Shown: positions 17,462 to 27,597 of the stretch, one piece after another
Numbering within the stretch: the stretch's first letter is position 1
Layout of the letters: each line of letters starts with the position of its first letter
Assembly (NCBI RefSeq): GCF_023555495.1
Contig: NZ_JALCZO010000005.1
Location: 1 to 64,000, forward strand
DNA: 64,000 nt
Source: Polaribacter sp. Z022
Lineage (GTDB): Bacteria; Bacteroidota; Bacteroidia; Flavobacteriales; Flavobacteriaceae
Direction: 5' to 3'
Program-made: the position numbers and the translations under genes
Notes under the pieces: model-generated
The model's input: the letters and a program-made list of their open reading frames with translations, nothing else
Databases searched by the model: none
Told to the model about the DNA's origin: nothing

Positions 17462-18946
17462 ATGAGAAATTATAAACAAAAAATAAAATTAGGATTCATC
17501 TTTATGGCAAGCTTATTTATCTTAAGCTCATGTTCAGATGATTATTTAAACAACTCAAAGTTGTATGCAGAAGATTCTGAATCTTTTTTCAATTCTGAAG
17601 CAGATTATTACAATGCATTAGTAGCAGCTTACGATCCTTTACAATCAACATTTATTAATGTTTTAATGGGAGAAATTGCTTCTAATAACACACTTTGTGG
17701 TGGAGAAAGTGCAACAGATGTTCCAGGTTATCAACAAGTAGATGATATGATTCATACGCCTGTAAATGCGCAATTGCAAAATCTTTGGAGCTGGATGTAT
17801 GGTGGTGTAAATAGAGCAGCATATATAATAGAATTTAAAGATAAAACAGATTTTACAGGGAAAGATGTAATTCTTGGTGAAGCTTATTTTTTAAGAGCTT
17901 ATTACAATTTTGAATTGGTAAAATGGTTTGGAGACATTCCAATTAAACCAGAAGGAAGATTTGTTTTAGGTGATGAAAAAACAATTCCAAGATCACCAAA
18001 AGCAGATGTTTATGCTTTAATTGAAGCAGACTTAAAAATTGCTGTTGCCAATTTATCATATACAGCTCCACAAACGGGTAGAGCAACAAAAGGAGCAGCA
18101 GAAGCTTTATTAGGTAAAGTATATCTATATCAAGATAAATTTTCAGAAGCAGCATCAATATTAGAAAGTGTAATTAATAATGGTGGTTATGTTTTAGAAT
18201 CTGATTACAATAAAATATTTGAATTTGCTGGCGAAAATGGAACAGGTTCTGTATTTGAAGTTCAGTATACAGATATAGAAGGAGCAGGATTTGGGTGCTT
18301 GCAATGTAGTGAAGGTAATGTTGCTGTAGGTTTTCAAGGAGTAAGAGGTTATCAAGGAACTTTATTTACATCAGGTTTTAGTTTTAATGTACCAACTCAA
18401 GAAGTTGTAGATGAATTTGAAGCTGGAGACAATCGTAAAGATGTTGCAATTTTAGACATTGAAGCATGGGCACAATCTACAGGAGCTTCTTATACAACAG
18501 GATATGAACATACAGGATATTTTAATAGAAAATATATTCCTAGAGTTAGAACTGCAGATGCAGCAGGAGATTTAAATATCACAAATCCAAATAATTACAG
18601 AGCAATTCGTTTTGCAGATGTATTATTAATGGCAGCAGAAGCAAACAATAGAAAATCTACTCCAGATGATACTAAAGCTAAAATTTACCTTAACAGAGTA
18701 AGAGAAAGAGCTTTTGGTAATGCAAACAATAACATTACAACTACAGGTTCTAATTTAACTGCTGCAATTTATAAAGAACGTAGAGTTGAATTAGTTGGAG
18801 AAGGTCATCAATTTTTTGACTTAGTAAGAACAGGTAGAGGAGCTCAAATTTCTGGTTTTACAACTGGTAAAAATGAAGTGTTCCCAATTCCTTTAGAAGA
18901 AATACAATTTTCACAAGGAAATTGGTCACAAAATCCACAATACTAA
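17462..18946 (+). CDS. SusD/RagB-like glycan-binding lipoprotein
   Basis: 494 residues. The lipobox LFILSSC places the acylated Cys at residue 24. Typical SusD signatures are YFLRAYYNFELVKWFGDIP, the late RAIRFADVLLMAAEA and ERRVELVGEGHQFFDLVRTG, and the C-terminal FPIPLEEIQ. TPR helices pack onto SusC and form the lid of the transporter at the cell surface. It follows SusC by 11 bases. The binding-site aromatics cannot be assigned from sequence alone. Confidence 0.95.
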   Translation: MRNYKQKIKLGFIFMASLFILSSCSDDYLNNSKLYAEDSESFFNSEADYYNALVAAYDPLQSTFINVLMGEIASNNTLCGGESATDVPGYQQVDDMIHTPVNAQLQNLWSWMYGGVNRAAYIIEFKDKTDFTGKDVILGEAYFLRAYYNFELVKWFGDIPIKPEGRFVLGDEKTIPRSPKADVYALIEADLKIAVANLSYTAPQTGRATKGAAEALLGKVYLYQDKFSEAASILESVINNGGYVLESDYNKIFEFAGENGTGSVFEVQYTDIEGAGFGCLQCSEGNVAVGFQGVRGYQGTLFTSGFSFNVPTQEVVDEFEAGDNRKDVAILDIEAWAQSTGASYTTGYEHTGYFNRKYIPRVRTADAAGDLNITNPNNYRAIRFADVLLMAAEANNRKSTPDDTKAKIYLNRVRERAFGNANNNITTTGSNLTAAIYKERRVELVGEGHQFFDLVRTGRGAQISGFTTGKNEVFPIPLEEIQFSQGNWSQNPQY

Positions 18947-18957
18947 TTTAGAGAAGT

Positions 18958-21006
18958 ATGAAAAAACTTAAAACAATATATAAAGCATTAATTATATTTT
19001 TAATTGTTAGTGCTTGTACAGAAGAAGATAGAAGTTTAGACTTCTTAGAAAATATAGCTCCTCCATCAAATGTAGCTGCTACTTATAACTTAACTCAAGA
19101 TAATTCTGGGTTGGTAACTATAACACCAACTGCAGATGGTACAACAATGTTTGATGTTGATTTTGGAGATTCGTCTCCAATTGCAGAAGGTATTGAACCA
19201 GGTAAAAATGTTCAGCATACTTATGCAGAAGGATCTTATAATGTTAAAATTATAGCTTATAATTCTAAAGGAGATGCTGTTGAAGCAACTCAAGATTTGG
19301 TTGTTTCTTTTAAAGCTCCTCAAAATTTGATAGCTACAATAGAAAACGATGCTGCAGTTTCAAAAAAAGTAAATGTAACTGCTACTGCTGAATTTGCTGC
19401 TACTTATGAGTTTTATTCAGGAGAAACAGGTGTAGATCAACCTGTAGCAACAGCAAATATTGGTGAAGCTTTATCTTACCAATATGCAACTGCAGGTACA
19501 TATTCTGTAAAAGTTGTTGCAATGGGTGGTGCAATTGAAACTACAGAATACACTGTAGATTTTGAAGTAACAGAAATTTTAGCACCAATTGCTTCTGCAG
19601 GTACACCTCCAGCAAGAAATGATGCAGATGTAATTTCTTTATTTAGTGATGCTTATACAGATATTACAGATATAGATTACAATCCTAATTGGGGGCAACA
19701 AACTATTTATACTGCTTTTGATTTAGCAGGTGATGCAATGATTCAGTATAGCAATTTAAATTATCAAGGTATAGATTTTGCAAATAATGTTCAAGATGCG
19801 TCTTCTATGGAAACTCTTCATATAGATATTTGGACAGCAGATGCTACATCAATTGATATTTATCCAATTAGTTCTACTTCTGCAGAATATTTTGTAACAA
19901 AACAATTAGTAGTAGATCAATGGAATAGTTTTGAAATTCCATTATCAGAATTCACAGATCAAGGATTGGTTATTTCAGATTTAAAACAATTTAAATTTGT
20001 TGGGTCAGGTTCTGTTTTTATAGATAATCTATACTTTCATAAACCACCTTCTAGTGGAGTTTCTACTTTAATTGTTCAAGATTTTGAAGGTGCTGCACCA
20101 GCATTTACAGATTTTGGTAATATTGCTCCAATAGAAGTAGTTGCTAACCCAGATACTTCAGGAATAAATTCAACTTCATTAACTGCTAAAATGGTAAAAT
20201 CTGCAGGAGCAGAAACTTGGGCAGGAGCATTTTTTGATGTTGCAACACCAATAGATCCTGTAAATTATAATAAAATTACTATTAAAACTTATACTGCTAA
20301 AACTGGTGCAACTGTAAGGTTTAAAATGGAAAATTCTGCAGATAATACTCAATTTCATGAAGTAGATGCAACTACAACTGTTGCTAATGGTTGGGAAGAA
20401 TTAAGCTTCGATATTTCAAGTGCAAATACAGCATTTACTTATGATAGATTGGTAATCTTCTTCGATTTTGGAAATTCAGGTGATGACACTGTGTATTATT
20501 ATGATGAGGTTACTTTGGTAAATAATACTGGAGGTGGATCTAACCCAGCAGTAGTTTTTCAAGATTTTGAAGGTACTGCACCAGCATTTACAGACTTTGG
20601 TAATATTGCCCCAATAGAAGTAGTTGCAAATCCAGATGCATCTGGAGAAAATACAACTAGTATGGTAGCTAAATTGGTAAAATCTGCAGGAGCAGAAACT
20701 TGGGCAGGAGCATTTTTTGATGGAGCAGCTTTAGATGTAGCAAATTACAGTAAAGTAACTGTTAAAACGTACTCTCCTAAATCTGGTGCAACTGTAAGAT
20801 TTAAAATTGAAAATTCTGCAGATAATACTCAATTTGTAGAAGTAGATGCAACAACATCTGTTGTAAATGGTTGGGAAGAATTAACTTTTGATATTTCTTC
20901 TGCATCAGCAAGTATAACCTATGATAGAATAGTAATATTCTTCGATTTTGGAAATTCAGGTGATGATTCTATTTATTATTATGATGAATTAGCCTTAACT
21001 AACTAA
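18958..21006 (+). CDS. Surface glycan-binding lipoprotein with PKD and three CBM-like domains
   Basis: 682 residues. Lipobox LIVSAC (Cys20), two PKD-like domains (about 36-115, with FDVDFGDSSP and HTYAEGSYNVKIIAYNS; about 120-205), a CBM-like domain beginning DVISLFSDAYTDI (222-362) with IDIWTADATSIDI and SGSVFIDNLYF, and two tandem copies of another CBM-like jelly-roll (about 370-522 and 530-682), each with DFGNIAPIEVVANPD and AETWAGAFFD. There is no catalytic domain. It occupies the SusE/F position after SusD and probably captures glucan at the surface. Both domain types recur in the secreted protein at 34930-37335. Confidence 0.85.
   Translation: MKKLKTIYKALIIFLIVSACTEEDRSLDFLENIAPPSNVAATYNLTQDNSGLVTITPTADGTTMFDVDFGDSSPIAEGIEPGKNVQHTYAEGSYNVKIIAYNSKGDAVEATQDLVVSFKAPQNLIATIENDAAVSKKVNVTATAEFAATYEFYSGETGVDQPVATANIGEALSYQYATAGTYSVKVVAMGGAIETTEYTVDFEVTEILAPIASAGTPPARNDADVISLFSDAYTDITDIDYNPNWGQQTIYTAFDLAGDAMIQYSNLNYQGIDFANNVQDASSMETLHIDIWTADATSIDIYPISSTSAEYFVTKQLVVDQWNSFEIPLSEFTDQGLVISDLKQFKFVGSGSVFIDNLYFHKPPSSGVSTLIVQDFEGAAPAFTDFGNIAPIEVVANPDTSGINSTSLTAKMVKSAGAETWAGAFFDVATPIDPVNYNKITIKTYTAKTGATVRFKMENSADNTQFHEVDATTTVANGWEELSFDISSANTAFTYDRLVIFFDFGNSGDDTVYYYDEVTLVNNTGGGSNPAVVFQDFEGTAPAFTDFGNIAPIEVVANPDASGENTTSMVAKLVKSAGAETWAGAFFDGAALDVANYSKVTVKTYSPKSGATVRFKIENSADNTQFVEVDATTSVVNGWEELTFDISSASASITYDRIVIFFDFGNSGDDSIYYYDELALTN
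20076..21003 (+). repeat. Tandem duplication of a CBM-like domain inside the lipoprotein gene
   Basis: Two units of about 445 bases, roughly 20076-20520 and 20559-21003, are offset by about 484 bases. Long stretches match closely, for example the segments encoding TDFGNIAPIEVVANPD and AGAETWAGAFFD. The high DNA similarity points to a fairly recent internal duplication. Confidence 0.75.
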
Positions 21007-21024
21007 AATTAAAAGATTTATAAT

Positions 21025-22686
21025 ATGAAAAATTTTAAAAATATTTATATAATTCTATTCTCTTTAATGACAGCTTTTTATGGGTGTCAAGAAAATGAAT
21101 ACGAATTTGGAGCATTAATTTCTCCTTCAGATATAGTTATTACAGCAGAAATTGTTGGTGCAGATACTAATAATCCTTATGGAGATGGAAGTGGTTCTGT
21201 AAACTTTACTGCAACTGCAAGTAATGCATCTTCTTATGTGTATTATTTTGACGGAATTGCATCTGCATCACCTTCAGGAATTTTATCAAAAAGATTTTCT
21301 AAAGTTGGTGTAAATATTTATACAGTTGTTGTTAAAGCAAATGGTACTGGTGGTATTTCTTCTACTAAAACCATAGATGTAGAAGTTTTTAGTTCTTTCT
21401 CAGATGAAGAAGCAGAAAACTTTTTAAGTGGTGCAAATATTGGCGATAGTAAAAAATGGTATTGGCAAGCAGATAAAGATACACACGTAGGTTTAGGTCC
21501 TGTAACTGATGATTATGGAAATGGAGAATTTGCATATGAAGCTTGGTGGAATGGAATTAAAGCTTGGGATTCTGAAAAAGGATGTATGTATGATAATGAA
21601 TTTGTATTTACAAGAACAGCAAATGGGCTTACTTTTGAGCAAACTGTTGGTCCAGCATTTGTTCCTGGAACATATGCAGGAGATTTAGGTGTAGGAGGAG
21701 ATCAATGTCATGATGAAACAGTTGCTACTTCTATGTTTGGAGTAAAAACAGTTTCTTTTGGTCCTTCAACTTCAAAAGCAGCTACAGAAGGTTCTTATAA
21801 TGGAAATCCTTATAGAGGTACAACTTTCGAAATTTCTGATGGTGGATTCATGGGATGGTTAGTAGGTTCTGGAACTTATGATATTATTTCAATTTCTAAT
21901 GATGAACTAATTGTAAGAATTATTCAGGCAGGAGATGGTTTTGCTTGGTATCATAAATTTACTTCTACAAAACCGGTTCAAGGAGCAAATTATACTTATA
22001 ATAACTTAGTTTGGGAAGATGATTTTAATACACCAGGAACACCAGATCCAACAAACTGGACCTATGATTTAGGTGCTGGTGGATGGGGTAATGGAGAATT
22101 ACAAACGTATACAAATACAGCAGAAAACGCTAAAGTAGAAGGTGGTTCTTTAATTATTACAGCGAAAGCTGATGGAAGTGGTGGTTATACTTCTGCAAGA
22201 TTAAAATCTCAAGGTTTACGTAAGTTTACTTATGGTAGAATTGAAGTTAGAGCAAAGTTACCTTCAGCTCAAGGTACTTGGCCTGCAATTTGGATGTTAG
22301 GTTCTAATTTTCCTACTGTTGGTTGGCCACAATGTGGTGAAATTGACATTATGGAACAAACAGGAGCAGACAAGAATACTACATTAGGTACTTGCCATTG
22401 GTGGAACACAAGTGGATCTGCGAATGCTAGTTATGGAGAAACTACATCTGTTGCAAATGCTTCTTCAGAATTTCATTTATATACTGTAGAATGGACAGAT
22501 ACTGCAATTAAAATTTATTTAGATGATGCACCTTTTTATGAACTAACTAATAGTGCAGATTTACCTTTTAATGCAGATTTCTTTTTAATATTAAATGTTG
22601 CAATGGGTGGTTCTTTAGGAGGAACTGTAGATGCAGCATTTACTCAAGATACTATGGAAATTGATTACGTAAAAGTATATCAATAA
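21025..22686 (+). CDS. GH16 endo-beta-1,3-glucanase (laminarinase) lipoprotein
   Basis: 553 residues. The lipobox is TAFYGC (Cys21), followed by a PKD-like domain (about 35-125), an uncharacterised domain (about 130-320, rich in Trp and Gly, SKKWYWQADKDTHVG) and a GH16 catalytic domain (about 325-553). The catalytic motif is E439-I-D-I-M-E444, with nucleophile E439 and acid/base E444; GTWPAIWMLG and the late DYVKVYQ are typical of laminarinases. It cuts beta-1,3-glucan at the surface before SusCD import. It ends the SusC operon; a strong terminator follows at 22704-22742. Confidence 0.93.
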   Translation: MKNFKNIYIILFSLMTAFYGCQENEYEFGALISPSDIVITAEIVGADTNNPYGDGSGSVNFTATASNASSYVYYFDGIASASPSGILSKRFSKVGVNIYTVVVKANGTGGISSTKTIDVEVFSSFSDEEAENFLSGANIGDSKKWYWQADKDTHVGLGPVTDDYGNGEFAYEAWWNGIKAWDSEKGCMYDNEFVFTRTANGLTFEQTVGPAFVPGTYAGDLGVGGDQCHDETVATSMFGVKTVSFGPSTSKAATEGSYNGNPYRGTTFEISDGGFMGWLVGSGTYDIISISNDELIVRIIQAGDGFAWYHKFTSTKPVQGANYTYNNLVWEDDFNTPGTPDPTNWTYDLGAGGWGNGELQTYTNTAENAKVEGGSLIITAKADGSGGYTSARLKSQGLRKFTYGRIEVRAKLPSAQGTWPAIWMLGSNFPTVGWPQCGEIDIMEQTGADKNTTLGTCHWWNTSGSANASYGETTSVANASSEFHLYTVEWTDTAIKIYLDDAPFYELTNSADLPFNADFFLILNVAMGGSLGGTVDAAFTQDTMEIDYVKVYQ

Positions 22687-22703
22687 TACAGCTTAAGTTG
22701 TTT

Positions 22704-22742
22704 AAACAAGGTCAGTTATTCTGATTGCTGACCTTGTTTTTT
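22704..22742 (+). terminator. Rho-independent terminator after GH16
   Basis: AAACAAGGTCAG (22704-22715) and CTGACCTTGTTT (22728-22739) form a perfect 12-base-pair stem followed by T residues. It divides the SusC-GH16 unit from the downstream enzymes and may lower their expression by partial read-through. Confidence 0.85.
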
Positions 22743-22776
22743 ATAAACCTTATAATTTCATTCTAAAATTTTAACT

Positions 22777-24075
22777 ATGAAAAATATTCTAGTTGGCATA
22801 TTTCTTATTGCTTTAAACTTTACTTCATGTACTCAAAAAAAAGAGGTACAGGTTTATGAAGATGAACTTGGAATGAAATTAATTGTAAAGGGTGAAAATT
22901 TTATAATTAATGGCATGAATTGGGATTATTTTCCAATAGGAACCAATTATGCTTTTAGTATTTGGCAAAAACCAGATGCTTTTATTAAAACTGCATTGCA
23001 TAATGAAATGACCTTGTTAAAGGAAATGGGTGTTAACACTATTAGAGTCTACACAGGTATTCAGCCTAAATGGATTACATATATCTATGAAAAGTATGGT
23101 ATTTACACCATGTTAAATCATTCTTTTGGTAGGTATGGATATTCACATAATGGAAAATGGATACCAGCAACAGACTATGATAATAAAAATGCTCAAGAAG
23201 CTTTATTAAGTGAAATTGAAATAATGGCAAAAGAATATAAAAATACACCAGGTTTGCTTTTATATCTTTTAGGAAATGAAAATAATTACGGTCTTTTTTG
23301 GAGTGGTGCAGAAACAGAAGATTTTCCAGATGATGAAAATGAAAAGAAAAAGATAGGAGAAACTAGAGGTAGAGCTTTATATAAATTAATGAACAAAGCC
23401 GCTATTAAAATTAAAAGTTTAGATAAAAACCATCCAGTAGCAATTTGCAATGGAGATGTTTTATACATAGATATTGTTGCAGAAGAATGTAAAGATGTAG
23501 ACATCTATGGTACAAATATGTATCGTGGAAAATCTTTTGATGTTGCTTTTGAAACCGTTAAAAATAAATTGAATAAGCCAATTTTATTTACAGAGTTTGG
23601 TGCAGATGCATACAATGCTATAGAGAATAAAGAAGATCAAAAAATGCAGGCATTTTACATGGTAGAAAATTGGAAAGAAATTTACCAAAATGCCTATGGT
23701 TTAAAAAAAGCACAAAACTCAATTGGTGGGTTTACTTTTCAGTTTAGTGATGGTTGGTGGAAATACAAACAAGACTATAATTTAAATGTGCAAGACACAG
23801 TTTCTACTTGGGCAAATGGAGGATATGCTTTAGATTTTGTAAAAGGTAAAGACAATATGAACGAAGAGTGGTTTGGTATCTGTGCAAAAGGTAAAACAGA
23901 CCAAAAAGGATTTTATCAATTAAAACCAAGAGCAGCTTATTATGCTTTACAAGAAGTGCACAAGTTAAATCCGCTAAACAAAGAATCAAATCAACATAAA
24001 ATAATAAATCATTTTAATAAGATTAACATTAACAATGCACTAACCAAAGCATTAACAATTACAACCAAAAAATAA
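22777..24075 (+). CDS. Clan GH-A glycoside hydrolase lipoprotein (GH2 TIM-barrel type)
   Basis: 432 residues, lipobox LNFTSC (Cys15). A single TIM barrel is visible: VNTIRVYTG early, acid/base E168 in LLGNENNYG, and nucleophile E273 in ILFTEFGADAYN, the strand-4 NE and strand-7 E pattern of clan GH-A. Similar proteins are called GH2 TIM-barrel proteins, but the beta-sandwich domains of true GH2 are absent, so the CAZy family is uncertain. Its place inside the glucan locus suggests a beta-glucosidase or glucan-trimming role in the periplasm. I cannot state the linkage it cuts. It starts 35 bases after the terminator. Confidence 0.75.
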   Translation: MKNILVGIFLIALNFTSCTQKKEVQVYEDELGMKLIVKGENFIINGMNWDYFPIGTNYAFSIWQKPDAFIKTALHNEMTLLKEMGVNTIRVYTGIQPKWITYIYEKYGIYTMLNHSFGRYGYSHNGKWIPATDYDNKNAQEALLSEIEIMAKEYKNTPGLLLYLLGNENNYGLFWSGAETEDFPDDENEKKKIGETRGRALYKLMNKAAIKIKSLDKNHPVAICNGDVLYIDIVAEECKDVDIYGTNMYRGKSFDVAFETVKNKLNKPILFTEFGADAYNAIENKEDQKMQAFYMVENWKEIYQNAYGLKKAQNSIGGFTFQFSDGWWKYKQDYNLNVQDTVSTWANGGYALDFVKGKDNMNEEWFGICAKGKTDQKGFYQLKPRAAYYALQEVHKLNPLNKESNQHKIINHFNKININNALTKALTITTKK

Positions 24076-24129
24076 TTAATAATAAAACCTCTTTAAAGTT
24101 TAATTAGAGGTTTCTAGCATAAAATATTG

Positions 24130-27100
24130 ATGACACAAAAGACTATTTTTTTAGGCGATAATAAAGCAGACTTTCAAACTCATAAAGTAAAAGGTGAAAT
24201 GATAAATTTTGAAAACGAAGTTTATTATAAAATTACCAACAGTAATGAAATGAGACCATTTTTTATGAGTATCGTTTCAGACTCAAATCACTGGATGTTT
24301 ATATCTAGTAATGGTGGATTAACTGCAGGAAGAAAAAACAGCGAATATTCATTATTTCCTTATTATACAGACGATAAAATTACAGAATCTGCAGATGTAA
24401 CAGGAAGTAAATCAATTTTTCAGGTTACAAAAGAAGGCAAAACGTATTTATGGGAACCATTTTCTCAAAGACAAATAGGTTTATATAAAATAAAACAAAA
24501 CCTCTATAAAAATAACTACGGAAATAAAGTGATTTTCGAAGAAATCAATGAAGATTTAGGGGTTACTTTTAGATATCAATGGAACTCTACAGATCAATTT
24601 GGTTTTGTAAAAAAATCAACTTTAATAAACAATTCAGATGATATAATTGAGATTTCATTTTTAGACGGATTGCAAAATATTATTCCATCTGATGTTACTA
24701 CAGATTTACAAAATTCTAGATCTAATTTAGTAGATGCATACAAAAAGAGTGAGTTACAAGAAGAAGTTGGTTTGGGTATTTATGCATTAAGTGCCATTAT
24801 TGTTGATAAAGCAGAACCAAGTGAGGCTTTAAAAGCAAATATAGTTTGGTCTTTAGGTATAGAAAATCCAACATATTTATTGTCTTCTTTACAATTAAAT
24901 AATTTTAGAAGAGGTTTAGAAGTTCATCAAGAAGTTGATGTAAAAGCAGAAAAAGGAGCATATTTTATTAGTGCTGATGTTGTTTTGAAAGCAAATGAAA
25001 AGAAAGAATGGAGTTTTATTGCCAATGTAAATCAAACTATTGGTGATATTCAAAGAATATCTAAAGCAATTAAAAGTGATACTAATTTAGAAGAAATTGT
25101 AAATACAGATATAGATTTAGGTACAAAAAACCTAATTGCTTTAACAGGTGCTTCAGATGGTTTACAACTAACAAACGATTCTTTAACCAATACAAGGCAT
25201 TTTGCAAACACACTTTTTAACTTAATGAGAGGTGGAATTTTTGATGATGATTACAACATCGAAAAAGAAGATTTTATAAAATACATTGCTAAAGCAAATA
25301 AGGAAGTTGTAAAATTAAAAGAGGAGGTTTTAAATAATTTACCAGAATTATTCAAGCTTAAAGTCATTCTTGAAATAGCAGAAAATGATGATGATAAAAA
25401 CTTTAAAAGACTTTGTTTTGAATATTTGCCGCTAAAATTTAGTAGAAGACATGGAGATCCAAGTAGACCTTGGAACAAATTTTCAATAAACACAAGAAGC
25501 GAAATTGATGGTTCTAAAATATTAGATTACGAGGGTAATTGGAGAGATATTTTTCAGAACTGGGAAGCTTTAGCACATTCATACCCACAATTTATAGAGA
25601 GTATGATTCATAAGTTTTTAAACGCTACTACTTTTGATGGTTACAACCCTTATAGAGTAACAAAAGATGGTTTTGATTGGGAAGTTATCGAAGAAAATGA
25701 CCCTTGGTCTTATATAGGTTATTGGGGAGATCATCAAATAATTTATCTATTAAAATTCTTAGAATTTATAGAGAATCACTATCCAAATCAATTAGAAAAA
25801 CGTTTTGCAGAAGATGTTTTTGTTTATGCAAATGTGCCTTACAAAATAAAAGATTATAAGAGTATTCTTAAAAACTCTAAAGATACTATAGATTTTGATC
25901 ACAGAGCTCAAGAAGTTATTGATGTAAATAGAGAAAAATTAGGAGCAGATGGTGCTTTGTTAAGAGATAAAAATCAATCTATTTACAAAGTAAATTTAAT
26001 TGAAAAGTTATTAGCAACTGTTTTAGCAAAAGTGTCAAATTTTATACCTGAAGGTGGAATTTGGTTAAATACTCAACGTCCAGAATGGAATGATGCAAAC
26101 AACGCTTTAGTGGGTAATGGAGTTTCTATGGTAACATTAAATTATCTAAACAGATTCTTAAATTTCTTTGAAAAAGTAGTTGGTAAATCAACCACAGAAG
26201 AAGTGCAAATCTCTACTGAATTAGCAACGTTTTTTAACCAAGTAGTTGCCACTTTTAATAAGAATGTAAATATTCTTACTGGAAGTGTTTCTAATAAGGA
26301 TAGAAAAACGGTTTTAGATGGTTTAGGTGAAGCTGGAAGTAATTATAGAATGGCAATTTATGAGAATAGTTTTTCTAGTGATAGAAAGACTGTTTCTAAA
26401 TCAGAATTATTAGCATTTTTTAACATTACAAAGCAATATATACAACACACAATTAAAGCAAATAAACGTACAGATAATTTATATCATTCATACAATTTAA
26501 TGACTATAGAAAATGATACAGAAGTATCTATTTCTTACTTGCCAGAAATGTTAGAGGGTCAGGTAGCTGTGTTAAGTGCTGGTTGTTTATCGCCAAAAGA
26601 AGCTTTAGATGTTTTAGACGGAATGAAAAATAGCGCATTGTTTAGAGAAGATCAATACAGTTATATTTTATATCCAAATAAAGATTTACCACGTTTTGAT
26701 AAGAAGAATGTCATTTCTAAATCATCTGTAGATAAGTCTGAACTTTTATCAAAGTTAGTAGCAGATAATAATTCTCAAATAATCAATAAAGATATTTCTG
26801 GTAAATACCATTTCAATGCAAGTTTTAATAATGCAAATAGATTAGAAGAAACATTTAAAAAACTTCCTAAAGAATATTCAGCTTTAGTAGAAAAAGAATC
26901 TGCATTTGTTTTAGAAATATTCGAAGAAGTTTTTAATCATAAGGCATTTACAGGTCGTTCAGGAACTTTCTTTGGTTATGAAGGTTTAGGTTCTATTTAT
27001 TGGCACATGGTTTCTAAATTGTTATTAGCGGTTCAAGAAAACTGTTTGTTGGCGGTAAAAAACAATGAAAGTGAAGCTTTAATAGGAAAATTATTAGACC

Positions 27101-27588
27101 ACTATTACGAAATTCAAGCAGGAATAGGAGTGCATAAATCACCAGAATTGTATGGCGCTTTTCCAACAGATCCATATTCTCATACTCCAGGAGGAAAAGG
27201 AGCTCAACAACCAGGAATGACAGGTCAAGTTAAAGAAGATGTGTTAAGTAGAATTGGTGAATTAGGTGTGTTTGTAAAAGAAGGGAAAATAAACTTTAAC
27301 CCAAGATTATTAAGAGCAAGTGAGTTTGTTACAGGTTCAAAAGTTTTTACATACACAGCAATTAATAAGGAAGCGAAATCAATAGAAATCAACAAAGGTT
27401 CGCTTTGTTTTACATATTGTCAAGTACCAATTGTGTATAAAAATATAGGTAGTGAAAAGGTGAAAATATTTTTCACAGACAATTCTACAAAAGAAATAAA
27501 CGAGTTAATTCTTGATGAAAGCACATCAGAATTAATTTTTGAAAGAACAGGTACTATAGACAAAATTGAAGTTTCTGTAAAAATATAA
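24130..27588 (+). CDS. GH149-type beta-1,3-glucan/oligoglucan phosphorylase
   Basis: About 1152 residues, no signal peptide, so cytosolic. I start it at the ATG at 24130 rather than the TTG just before. The architecture is that of GH94/GH149 phosphorylases: an N-terminal beta-sandwich (about 1-310), an (alpha/alpha)6 barrel with DPWSYIGYWGDHQIIYLLKF and the catalytic-acid motif PEWNDANNALVGNG with D655, then PGMTGQVKEDVLSRIGELG near the end. Length and motifs fit GH149, the beta-1,3-oligoglucan phosphorylases found in laminarin loci; a GH94 assignment is the alternative. It releases glucose 1-phosphate from imported oligosaccharides, saving ATP. Confidence 0.85.
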   Translation: MTQKTIFLGDNKADFQTHKVKGEMINFENEVYYKITNSNEMRPFFMSIVSDSNHWMFISSNGGLTAGRKNSEYSLFPYYTDDKITESADVTGSKSIFQVTKEGKTYLWEPFSQRQIGLYKIKQNLYKNNYGNKVIFEEINEDLGVTFRYQWNSTDQFGFVKKSTLINNSDDIIEISFLDGLQNIIPSDVTTDLQNSRSNLVDAYKKSELQEEVGLGIYALSAIIVDKAEPSEALKANIVWSLGIENPTYLLSSLQLNNFRRGLEVHQEVDVKAEKGAYFISADVVLKANEKKEWSFIANVNQTIGDIQRISKAIKSDTNLEEIVNTDIDLGTKNLIALTGASDGLQLTNDSLTNTRHFANTLFNLMRGGIFDDDYNIEKEDFIKYIAKANKEVVKLKEEVLNNLPELFKLKVILEIAENDDDKNFKRLCFEYLPLKFSRRHGDPSRPWNKFSINTRSEIDGSKILDYEGNWRDIFQNWEALAHSYPQFIESMIHKFLNATTFDGYNPYRVTKDGFDWEVIEENDPWSYIGYWGDHQIIYLLKFLEFIENHYPNQLEKRFAEDVFVYANVPYKIKDYKSILKNSKDTIDFDHRAQEVIDVNREKLGADGALLRDKNQSIYKVNLIEKLLATVLAKVSNFIPEGGIWLNTQRPEWNDANNALVGNGVSMVTLNYLNRFLNFFEKVVGKSTTEEVQISTELATFFNQVVATFNKNVNILTGSVSNKDRKTVLDGLGEAGSNYRMAIYENSFSSDRKTVSKSELLAFFNITKQYIQHTIKANKRTDNLYHSYNLMTIENDTEVSISYLPEMLEGQVAVLSAGCLSPKEALDVLDGMKNSALFREDQYSYILYPNKDLPRFDKKNVISKSSVDKSELLSKLVADNNSQIINKDISGKYHFNASFNNANRLEETFKKLPKEYSALVEKESAFVLEIFEEVFNHKAFTGRSGTFFGYEGLGSIYWHMVSKLLLAVQENCLLAVKNNESEALIGKLLDHYYEIQAGIGVHKSPELYGAFPTDPYSHTPGGKGAQQPGMTGQVKEDVLSRIGELGVFVKEGKINFNPRLLRASEFVTGSKVFTYTAINKEAKSIEINKGSLCFTYCQVPIVYKNIGSEKVKIFFTDNSTKEINELILDESTSELIFERTGTIDKIEVSVKI

Positions 27589-27597
27589 TAGCATTCA

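Noticed and set aside
24127..24129. TTG start of the GH149 gene
   Set aside because: An ATG follows immediately at 24130 and is the more likely start.
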